Positions 1 through 7,305 of a DNA stretch of 10,654 nucleotides are shown here, one piece after another. Made by a program: the position numbers and the translations under genes. Every line of letters begins with the position of its first letter. Position 1 is the stretch's first letter. This DNA comes from Ectocarpus siliculosus (lineage: Eukaryota; Sar; Phaeophyceae; Ectocarpales; Ectocarpaceae). The stretch lies in contig FN649751.1 of NCBI GenBank assembly GCA_000310025.1, forward strand, positions 2,573,084-2,583,737. Reading direction: 5' to 3'. The notes under the pieces are model-generated. The model worked only from the letters and a program-made list of their open reading frames with translations, did no database searches and was not told the origin of the DNA.

Positions 1-163
1 GAGAGGAGGATAGATGAGTGGTGCCCAGACGAGCGGTGGTAGGTTTGCTTAAAAGAAGGTTCAACAACGATTTTTTCGAAGGCTTGTACTTCGTCGGCCT
101 CGAGGCGTGACGCGATCCTGAGCTGGCTGTTCGTCGGTGTAGTAGGTGCTTGCTGTACAGGTA
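1..163 (-). other. possible partial exon at left edge, strand unresolved
   Basis: On the minus strand one frame stays open from about 200 down to base 1, and it contains a protein-like stretch (RIASRLEADEVQAFEKIVVE). Possible acceptors are the CAG ending at 158 or the one ending at 121. The plus strand competes. After a CCCAG at 24-28 there is a short open stretch containing FNNDFFEGLYFVGLEA, which ends in TGA at about 109-111, as a terminal exon would. No family is recognised on either strand. If the plus-strand reading is right, this is the 3' end of a gene converging on POLR3F. If the minus reading is right, it is an internal exon of a gene continuing past the left edge. Confidence 0.2.
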
Positions 164-540
164 AGCTGAGTAGGGGTATGGCGCACGTACGTACCTGTTG
201 CTCTCTTTGCCGTGAACTCTTCGAACACGTCTCAGGTTTAGATTGTGAGGGCGACGGGCGGGCGCCCAAGAACGCCGCTTGGGGAGCCTTACGGGAGCTA
301 GTTCCACCTCCTTGCGGACCCAGCCGGTTCTTTCCCACGATCCAGAGGATACCCGCGCCCCCGCCTTTGAAATGCAAGCCGTTATTCTTGGTTACACATA
401 CCGACCGCTACCGACACAAGGGGCCGGACGATTGGCATCCATCATCACCGGCGGCTGGAGAGTGGCGGACACTATGGAATGCTTGCTGAGACATGTTCGA
501 CACCACACCCGCGGCTCAGCGCGTTCGATGCTAACAGGAG

Positions 541-570
541 AAAAAAAAACACACAAACACACACACACAC
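541..570. repeat. A-run plus (AC)n microsatellite
   Basis: A run of nine A is followed by an imperfect CA dinucleotide repeat up to 570. It is a simple sequence repeat in non-coding DNA. Confidence 0.8.
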
Positions 571-803
571 GACACGGCGAACAAACCGACTTGTTGAAAG
601 CACGCCTCCATGCCCTTAAGACACAAACTCTTCTTCCTCCGTGCTAAAAATCAAGCGTTCAGCGTTTTATTTTAGCCTTCCAGGAGAAGATGGAAAGTCT
701 TGGGCGGCGCACGGAAGACGGGCAGACACAAAAAGGCACGGACGTAAACATGGTAGAGAACAACTCGCTGGCGTTTCACACCAAGACTCACACGCACACG
801 CCT

Positions 804-823
804 CCCCCCCCAAAAAAAATAAA
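804..823 (+). repeat. C8-A8 homopolymer pair with AATAAA
   Basis: Eight C are followed directly by eight A and then TAAA, which creates an AATAAA hexamer at 818-823 on the plus strand. The hexamer could serve a convergent plus-strand gene as a polyadenylation signal, but it may simply be a by-product of the A-run. A much larger C/A pair with the same polarity occurs at 1818-1853. Confidence 0.4.
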
Positions 824-1193
824 GGACTCGCGCATAAAGCTCCCGCATCACCCCTGCAGTAGTTACCAGCTGACAGCCTACACTTGATGCATACAAAGCC
901 AAAATGAACGTGTTCTCTTTCACGGTAAAAAAACAACGTTTTCGTTCGAACAATCAACACAACAAAAACAACGTTTACGTCAACACACTCTTACGTAGTT
1001 CAGCGTAAATTATTCCACACGGCAAGGAACGAGGTTCACCGCACGCACAGCTACGATACTCGAAAGCTAGCTTCGTCTCGCTGAAAATTTAATATACCTC
1101 TCCGGATGTGTGGTAATCGGAACTCGGGGTGGCTCTTTTTTCCTTTTTCGCCGCCCCAATCACCGGTGTAGTCCGGTAGGTCGGTCGGTGGCG

Positions 1194-3229
1194 TCAAAAC
1201 AACTCGTCCGAGTTGGGCAGGTTGAGCCACTCCGCCAGGTACACGCAAGTCTTGGGCGACACCACGCCGTCCTCGGAGCAGTGCTTCATCACCTGAATTG
1301 TAGCACAGGGGTGGGATCGGGGGTCCTGATGGTTATGGGTCCATTGCCAATCCTGGCAAGTCTACAATAATACTGTATGGTACAAATTTGCAAAACTCTC
1401 TTGTTGGTTCCCTGAGGTTCGCTGGGCTCTTCGAGTCGAAAACACGGCAGCTCTTGTATGAGCTTGTTATCGGATACAGAGAGTAAGTTTTGGTCCCTTC
1501 CCATCTCCCACATTGCTACCGCTTCGGGATCAAAGCACACACGCGAATCGTCCATTCCGCTTGCGTGCCCCCCGCTTTCTCCTGCTTCGAGCAACCCATC
1601 CGTCTCCTCCGCTCACCTTGCACGTCCCGCACGGCACCTCCGTAAACGCATTCACGACCTCCACCGCTGGCGCCATCTTGTACACGGGACCATCTCCTGC
1701 CTTCTCCCCCCCCCGACACGCACACCGGTGTGCATGCAGCAGAAGAAAGAGAGAAGAAAGAGGAGCAAGGCGTGTGCGCTCATATGATAAATGCATTCTT
1801 AATCTGACCGAATGTCTCCCCCCCCCAACCCCCCCCCCCAAAAAAAAAAAAAACGAAAAAGGTTTGTGATGGTTGCCTGTAGGATTGCGTTCTGGTTGGT
1901 GGAAAAGCCTCACGTACGTATTAGGCGTGAGAAGTTCGTTTCACTACAAAAGTACATGCAATGCAAGCACAGAAACATTGCCCGTTCGAGGTACATATTG
2001 CCCCGACCGAAGGAATGCATTCAAGTCTTAAACGGTGACTGCTGTGTCGCGGCTGGCGGCGTAGGGTAACTCTTCTCACGTCTCTGTTGAACCTGGACGC
2101 GGCTCCTCGGACCTCCTCCAGGAGACCGTCGTACACCAGGGTGCTCACGATCAGCTTCACCTCCTCCATGGAGAGATCGATCTTGGAGATGCCCGACACC
2201 TTGATGGCCGCCGCGATGTCTTTCAACGGAGGCGTTTCCTGTGGCGTTGTCGGTTTCGTGGTCGTTGTCGGTTTCGGTGTTGTTTTCGGTGTTGTTTTCG
2301 TCAAGGTGTTCGATGCCGCGACAATTCGATTCGCCGTAGGTTTTGGTGTCGCAGGTTTTCCCCAGTTGTCATGGTTACCGACAGAAAGAACGAAAACGAC
2401 GGAGGCGAGGAGTCGGGGGGAGTGGGCGTGGTGTCGCCGGCGGAAATGCTTTTCAAAGACACAACTGCTGTGCTTACAAAGAAATATGCGCATGCAAGAA
2501 ACACGGGAGGACGACATGGCAGCATACGGCCGTGAGGTGCCGCGGTACGCCACGTGGATCGGCGGAAGCACACGTGAGCGATGCACAGCAGGCAACGGTA
2601 GACACTGCACCACAGCAACAGCAGCGGCAGCGGCAGCCAAGAGAGAGGGAGAGCGCGGTGTGTGTCACAGCAGTGTCGCCGTAGTTTCGAACGTATGACA
2701 GCACGGCAAACGATAAATAGCCCTCTCGTCTATCCTTGGCACTTACGTACACGGCAACAACGAGCTACGCCCCTCCCCCCCCTCGTGGTGCACAAGCAAG
2801 AATCTAGACAAGCAAAATAAACGGCCTCGGCTCTGTAGAGCGCGCGCAAAAAAGAGAGACTCTCTATGCGTGTACAACAAAGCTATTACCTGTTCTTTGA
2901 CGTAGCTGAGCACGTAGCTCGAGAGGTGCTTGACGAACTCGTAGTCGAATTCTTGATCGGTGTACCAGGGGCCTCCCGTTATCTCCTTTGCCGGAGCTGC
3001 GTTCGATCGTTGTTGTCGTTGTCGTTGTCGTTGTCGTCGCCGTTGTTTTTCGTCATTGTTGAAGATGATGTTCCATGGAATAGGTCGTGGTGACGAGCAA
3101 GATGGGAAGGTGAAAATCAAGAAAAGCCGAGAGACACAGAGAGAGAGAGAGAGAGAGGGAGGGAGAGAGAGGGAGAGAGAGAGAGAGACAGACAGAGACA
3201 GAGACAGAGACAGAGACAGAGACAGAGAC

Positions 3230-3266
<37 letters not shown>

Positions 3267-6200
3267 CAGAAAGCACCGACAGAGGGGCGACAAAAAGAAG
3301 AGCCCTCATTCAAGCGGGTATCGCGTCTCTGCCAGTTAGTGAGGTGGCGATCAAGGCCGAGACGTACCAGTTGCTGCTTCTCCTTCGCCGGATCAAAAAT
3401 AGTCGCGACGTGCTGTGACCGCACGCTTGAGACGGGTGGATCCACATCTAGTAGGTACTTGTCGATGATAGTAGCGCCTCCATGAGACGAACAAACCAAA
3501 ATGCCACTATCGTTATTCGCTGTAGCTGGCGACTCGGTCTCCACCACGTGCCCTGTCTCTCGCCGTGTGGAGAGCATGATCAGCTCCTCTCTTTGGCCCT
3601 TATTCTTCGCGGACGTGGACACCGCGCACCGTACACAATCGGGACTAGCACGACGGGCCCTCCCACCAGTACCACCGCCCACCGCCACCGCCGACAGCAC
3701 TACAACACCATGGTACCACTGCTGCTGCCAGTGTCGCTCGCGGTGGCGCCGACGCGACACACAGACCCACGTGGGCGCTGCACTACAAGTACGTCCTGGT
3801 GCACAAACACCAAAACGAAAAAAAAAAGAAGCGCAGTGCGTCCGTTCCTCACGCTTAACACCAAGTGCTGGTGCAAACACTACATAAAAACACAAAGAAA
3901 TGCGAAAGTGCGTCCCCCGACTTGCAACTCACTGAGCTCGTAGAGCATGTAGAGCTTCTTGCTCTTGCTCGTGACGGACTTTGCCGTCTTGACGAGGTGC
4001 CTCCCCTCCAGAGACTTGAGCGTCTTCGTCATGGTGTTCTGGTTCACGTTCGTCGCCGTCTTGATGTCCCGCGTCCAGATTCCTTTGTTCCCGGCCTTCT
4101 CGATCACCTGGTAGATCATCATCTGCTCAGGCCTGCCACCACGAGCGAAGCGACAAAATACATGCAGCAGACAGACCCACAGGGTGGCCATTTTTCCGAC
4201 CAATCGTTGGATTTGACGTGCTGGCCTCAGAAATACGAAACAGTCTGAGGCGGAAGGGCAAAAAGCGAACTCAATGATTCCGTGCCGGGGGGGGCGCGGG
4301 CTGCAATTTTCACAAGCACGGCAGACCGTGCTAAACGATTGATCAATGGCAACACGATCCCACAAGAAACGAAACCGAAAACGCATCCTGGTGCGTGTGT
4401 GCGCGTTGTGCTTTTGCTCGATGGCATGCACATTCTCGTATAATAAAACGGAGAAACGAAATCGGGAATATGCCCCACTTCCAATGATGATACCATAAGT
4501 TTCTCGTGACAGCAGTATAATAGCAGCATCACGACTCACGTGAGCCCCATGAGCTTCTTGGCCTTCTCTTCCTGCACCAGCTTGTACCACATGGTGTCGT
4601 TCTCTCCCTTGGAGAGCTGGAGCCGGTTCTGACAAAACCGCCAACAACAAAAAGAGAACACGCGCCGGCGCACGGCAAGCACACGTCGTTAAAACCAGGA
4701 TCTACCCAGGTCAGTACCGGCAACAAAAGAACCAAGCGCGAAGGAAAATAACGCACAGCATGTCGGCGCCTGTCACGTAAGGGATCCCCAGAACAAATAA
4801 TACACGCGCATCCGGGGAGTCAAGCTCCTAACGCAATGCGACAGCAGGGAAGCGGCTAAGTGTAGCAAAGGTACGCGAGAAGCCCAGTACAAGGTTGACA
4901 TGTTTCCGCCAAAGTACCTTGAGCAGCAGCCTGCGCGAGACGTTGAATCGGGCGAGTGCACACGACCGTGCGTGCGCAGAAAGATCGCAACGTAAGAAAA
5001 GGCAACCTGAAAATCACGGGTTAGTGCGCCGGTTCCAATGGTTGTAGACACCGAAGACTGCTGCACACGGCACTCTGTACACGCTATGTAGTACAAGCAC
5101 AAGTGAATTAACAGATCTGAGCGATGCAATTTCACCGACCGATGGCATGTGATACTTGGTGGGTAGCGTCGACGACCCGACGTAGGAAACAGGAAACTCG
5201 TTTGGAAAATATTACAGTAGGACCAATGGCTGCTTTTCGAGACAAGTTATCGAGAACTTGGAAACGGCAACCACCAAGGAACCTCCCGAAGGCCACGCTT
5301 CCATGAATGATTAAGCACTCGTTGGAGGTGGTTCGGGTGGATAGGAGGGTGACGCACGGTCACGCAGTTGCCCTCGCAGGGTTTTTCGTACAACTGTGCA
5401 AACATGATGGACAAAGCATACACTCGGGGAAGCTGGGTTAGGGATAGGGAATAAATAGGGTCTGCGTCCCCCCTCCCTGTCCTATTTCCGCATAATAAGC
5501 TTATTAATCGTGCGAAGGTGGCCCTGGCCACGCGACACCGGTGCGGCTCTGTAGCGACAAGCGGGTCAAGGCGCAGTCAAGAGTGCTTCTGGGATCCCGG
5601 TAGAGCTGCATGCAATTCCTCAGACCACACATGGAGGGGGGGGGGGGGGGGCAGTGCCGTGATGCCTGTGTGCACCCCTAGCGCGCAAAAATGATGGGGG
5701 CGCCCCTTTCCCGCCCGTTACAATCTGAACATGAAGCGTGTACCTTGAGGCCATGGGGAAAGGGAAGCTGTGCGTGGCACAGCAAAGGTTGAAGGACAAA
5801 AAAACCCGATTTGTTGAAAATCATGGGAACGGGCAAAGGACAACAAAACCCGATCTGTTGAAAATCATGGGAATACGAGACCCACATCGACGAGGAGGGA
5901 GTTGATGACGTCCACCAGCAGGGGGTACTCCTCGCCGAAGCTCTCCGACAAAACCTCGCTGTTGACCCCATCGTCCTGGCACCATCATACACCACGGACA
6001 TCGTCATCGTGCAAGCGAAGGGGGGGGGGCAGAAAGAGAGAGAAAAGAGTCGAGCGACTCTTTGTTCAAGGGCTACAGTATTTGGAGTATTTGGAGTAAA
6101 ATCCCAGTAAAGTAACCCACACACCGCATACGCGGATGGCACAGCGCACGCACGAGCGAATCAAGTAGTAGGCGGGAAAGCTGGAGGGAAATAGAAAATG

Positions 6201-6735
6201 CAGTCTATGCAAAAGTCTTGCTTTTGGGTGTGGTACTTGTACGCAGCGGGACAACAGCAGCGGGCAGCAATGTCTGCACCGTATGTAAAAGTACAAGATA
6301 GGCGTTATAATAGTCCCCACGAACAGCCTGCCTGCTTTGTATTCTTTGCAGTGCATAGACTGGTCTATCGTCCTGGATATGCATTGACCAGGTAAGACGA
6401 GAATGCAGGTTCCTACAGCAGTATCTCCACCACGAGCAAAGCGGCACCTACGTACACATCGTCTACATCGTATCTCCCCGTACCGCGAGTTCCGTCGGTT
6501 ACCCGACCTGAGGTTGTTTGAATAGCTTCAGGGTTTTCTTTGCCCTTGGCGGGTGAGATTGCTCATATCGCAACGAGTATTTATGGTGTGCATTGTTTTG
6601 GTTATTTCGATATCCGTACCGATGGCCTCTGCTTACACAGCAGCACAGCAGTGAACTCACGCTCGAGTCCGCGGACAGGATGGTCATGAGGCGGCCATGA
6701 AGGCTGGCAAACTTTTCCTGGCTGAGGCTGGTCAT
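1194..6735 (-). CDS. POLR3F: DNA-directed RNA polymerase III subunit RPC6 (C34/C39), complete, eight coding exons
   Basis: RPC6 belongs to the RPC3-RPC6-RPC7 subcomplex of RNA polymerase III, which contacts TFIIIB and helps open promoters in the nucleus (family knowledge). Minus-strand exons: 6735-6661, 5975-5886, 4628-4540, 4132-3933, 2996-2890, 2238-2080, 1700-1617, 1292-1194. Phases match at all seven joins and give 300 aa (human about 316). Donors are GTGAGT, GTGGGT, GTGAGT, GTGAGT, GTAATA, GTGAGA and GTGAGC. Winged-helix 1 spans roughly residues 8-80. Winged-helix 2 spans 88-152 and contains IYQVIEKAGNKGIWTRDIK and KKLYMLYEL. The family block TGGPWYTDQEF follows, then winged-helix 3 at about 192-232 (GISKIDLSMEE, LVYDG). 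The C-terminus has C264, C267, C273 and C284, the spacing of the human [4Fe-4S] ligands, then VYLAEWLNL. The Met at 6735 is chosen because it gives the expected N-terminal length and follows a spliced leader. Least certain are the exon 7 acceptor and the exon 6 start. Confidence 0.93.
1293..1616 (-). other. POLR3F intron 7
   Basis: This 324-nt intron is bounded by AAG|GTGAGC and TTCAG|GTGATG. Both neighbouring exons are phase 0 here. It splits the Fe-S cysteine cluster, leaving two ligands in exon 7 and two in exon 8. I see no other element in it. Confidence 0.85.
1701..2079 (-). other. POLR3F intron 6 with ambiguous acceptor
   Basis: This 379-nt intron starts at GAC|GTGAGA. On the minus strand the acceptor region carries three AGs in a row (GAG, AAG, GCAG) after a G-run. 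Only an AAG acceptor at 1702-1701, or the GAG upstream, keeps phase 0 with exon 6. The more usual CAG at 1698-1697 would shift the frame. With AAG the exon begins Ala-Gly-Asp-Gly-Pro, which fits the family length. The intron also contains the large C/A homopolymer at 1818-1853. Confidence 0.6.
1818..1853. repeat. C9-AA-C11-A14 homopolymer block
   Basis: Within intron 6, nine C, two A, eleven C and fourteen A follow each other on the plus strand. In the POLR3F transcript this reads U14 G11 UU G9. Two G-runs alone do not make a canonical four-run quadruplex, but they could pair with other G-runs, such as the one near 1710-1702. The exact lengths should be treated as approximate because homopolymers are prone to sequencing error. 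Confidence 0.8.
2239..2889 (-). other. POLR3F intron 5 with long AG-free 3' segment
   Basis: This 651-nt intron runs from CAG|GTAATA to CCACAG|GAAACG. Upstream of the acceptor the minus strand has no AG dinucleotide from 2448 to 2241, about 210 nt. It is built there from A/C-rich repeats (a 12-bp unit tandemly repeated near 2275-2300) rather than a pyrimidine tract. That segment is also open in the exon 6 frame and would read as a Thr/Lys/Pro-rich linker, so exon 6 could begin further upstream at the AG at 2450-2449. The short exon is preferred because it aligns without an insert. Confidence 0.65.
2997..3932 (-). other. POLR3F intron 4 with microsatellite
   Basis: This 936-nt intron is bounded by CTCA|GTGAGT and CGCAG|CTCCGG. 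It splits a Thr codon (A|CT) between YMLYEL and PAKEITGG. It contains the GA/GACAGA microsatellite (3130-3266) and a (GTTGTC)n block close to the acceptor (about 3009-3045). The long Ser/Leu-rich frames across it are a by-product of the repeat. Confidence 0.85.
3130..3266. repeat. (GA)n / (GACAGA)n compound microsatellite
   Basis: About 137 bp of GA dinucleotides flank a central block of GACAGA hexamers at roughly 3187-3236. In the POLR3F pre-mRNA it is a long CU-rich tract about 135-270 nt upstream of the exon 5 acceptor. It could bind pyrimidine-tract proteins, but this is inference. Confidence 0.95.
4133..4539 (-). other. POLR3F intron 3, containing the duplication breakpoint
   Basis: This 407-nt intron runs from CTCAC|GTGAGT to GTGGCAG|GCCTGAG and splits a Thr codon (AC|G). 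The left limit of the duplicated segment falls inside it at 4245, 113 bp from the exon 4 acceptor boundary. Confidence 0.88.
4245..5173. repeat. direct duplication, copy 1
   Basis: This segment recurs at 9726-10654 in the same orientation, with a constant offset of 5481 and no indels. I count three differences: 4260 A/G, 4542 G/A and 4811 T/C. Similarity stops abruptly at 4245/9726. The other limit is not visible because copy 2 is cut by the window end. The segment covers part of POLR3F intron 3, all of exon 3 and part of intron 2. Confidence 0.97.
5636..5651. repeat. poly(G) run, 16 nt
   Basis: Sixteen consecutive G on the plus strand lie inside POLR3F intron 2. The run reads as poly(C) in the transcript. 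Confidence 0.85.
5792..5873. repeat. 38-bp unit repeated twice, period 44
   Basis: The units 5792-5829 and 5836-5873 differ at only two positions, with six bases between them. The second unit ends 12 bp from the exon 2 donor at 5885-5884. Both contain the ACCCGAT and GTTGAAAATCATGGGAA cores. Confidence 0.92.
5976..6660 (-). other. POLR3F intron 1
   Basis: This 685-nt intron runs from TCGAGC|GTGAGT to GGTGCCAG|GACGAT, phase 0. A pyrimidine tract of CU-repeats and a C-run (plus-strand 6020-6060) lies 45-80 nt upstream of the acceptor. No other gene was recognised inside. Confidence 0.87.
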
Positions 6736-7138
6736 CTTCGTGTTCGGCCGACTGCAAAGAGAGAGGAGAGAGGAGGGAGAGGCTAGCTGGCTGGCTTAGT
6801 TCTCCTGTTGCTTTACTTTGGCGCTCTCCGTTCGCTCTCTCTCCTTGCCTCTCCTCTCTGCTCTGCTCTCCCTCGCTCCCGAACCAGCTGTCCCGAGCTG
6901 CGAACTCCCGCAAAAAACTGGTTCGGTTCGGAACTGAACGCTTCGGGGAAGCGGAGAAGCGGAGTGTCTGCTTGTGTGTCTGCTGCCTGATACAGCTGCT
7001 ATTGTCGCTGGGAGATGGCCATCAACAAGTTGAACGAGGTCTGCATGGAAGCATGTTGTTGGCAACAGTGTTGTGTCCCCTTCTCTGTTGTAGACCACTG
7101 CCGTGCTATTCGCATTGTGTTTCGGAAGTAAGAGAGAG
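6736..7138 (-). promoter_or_regulatory. POLR3F 5' leader and promoter region
   Basis: Just upstream of the start codon the minus strand shows a strong acceptor: a CT-rich tract of about 30 nt ending in TTTGCAG (AG at 6753-6752). The start codon would then lie 16 nt into a spliced exon, with a 5' UTR intron upstream. I cannot identify the leader exon or transcription start. A near-palindromic GGTTCGGTTCGGAACTGAAC occurs around 6921-6940. The region ends abruptly at the terminal inverted repeat of the mobile element at 7139, so the promoter must lie in roughly 400 bp or include element sequence. Confidence 0.5.
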
Positions 7139-7274
7139 AAAAGGTGCCCGCAATTAATTGATTGGCCAATTTTTTGAAAGGAACGTTCCAAAGAAAGGGA
7201 AAAATTCCTTGGTCGACCGATGACCTCATCCACGTCGAGAAGTCGCCTTTCGGCGAAATTCAAAATTTTGAATT
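7139..7274 (+). repeat. left terminal inverted repeat
   Basis: This is the outer arm of the element, matching the reverse complement of 8961-9098. It includes the palindromic double CCAAT motif ATTGGCCAAT at 7161-7170. Its inner part (about 7210-7239) also forms an inverted repeat with 7275-7305. Confidence 0.85.
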
Positions 7275-7305
7275 GACCGTGGATGACGTCATCGGTCGAT
7301 CATGG
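7210..7305. repeat. subterminal palindrome with CRE-like TGACGTCA
   Basis: The arm around 7210-7239 (GGTCGACCGATGAC core) is complementary to 7275-7305 (GACGTCATCGGTCGATCATGG), with about 36 bp between. The second arm carries a perfect TGACGTCA octamer at 7284-7291, while the first has one substitution in it (TGACCTCA). The second arm also matches 9001-9050 of the right repeat in direct orientation, so the left end carries a second, reversed piece of TIR. The stop codon of the element's gene falls in this arm. Confidence 0.8.

Larger units (their letters stand above)
164..1193. other. intergenic / 3' UTR stretch without a recognisable gene
   Basis: No conserved coding region was recognised here. 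The part adjoining 1193 should be the 3' UTR of the minus-strand POLR3F gene, because its stop codon is at 1196-1194. The stretch also holds an A-run followed by an (AC)n tract at 541-570 and a C8A8 run followed by AATAAA on the plus strand at 804-823. The plus-strand frame 178-489 and its neighbours are open, but they show no domain, no convincing splice structure and no repeat of protein-like composition. I could not place the polyadenylation site. Confidence 0.5.
4629..5885 (-). other. POLR3F intron 2
   Basis: At 1257 nt this is the longest intron of the gene, running from GTCGAT|GTGGGT to TTTTGTCAG|AACCGG, phase 0. It includes the 38-bp tandem duplication at 5792-5873 next to the donor, a G16 run at 5636-5651, and most of duplicated segment copy 1. 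No embedded gene was recognised. Confidence 0.85.

Noticed and set aside
178-647. Two overlapping plus-strand frames in the left flank
   Set aside because: Their composition is compatible with random GC-rich DNA, with no recognisable domain and no splice structure linking them to anything. They are not annotated as genes.
2087-2698. Plus-strand frame of 203 codons
   Set aside because: It is antisense to POLR3F exon 6 and intron 5, with low-complexity Val/Phe/Gly and Ala runs. It is a shadow of the conserved minus-strand exon.
3053-3895. Long minus-strand frame rich in Ser/Leu
   Set aside because: It lies wholly within POLR3F intron 4. Its length comes from the CT/TGTCTC microsatellite having no stops in that frame, and no domain is present.
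3880-4650. Minus-strand frame of 256 codons
   Set aside because: It is real only over exon 4 (and out of frame over exon 3). The rest is read-through of intron 3; splice sites and phases show the true structure.
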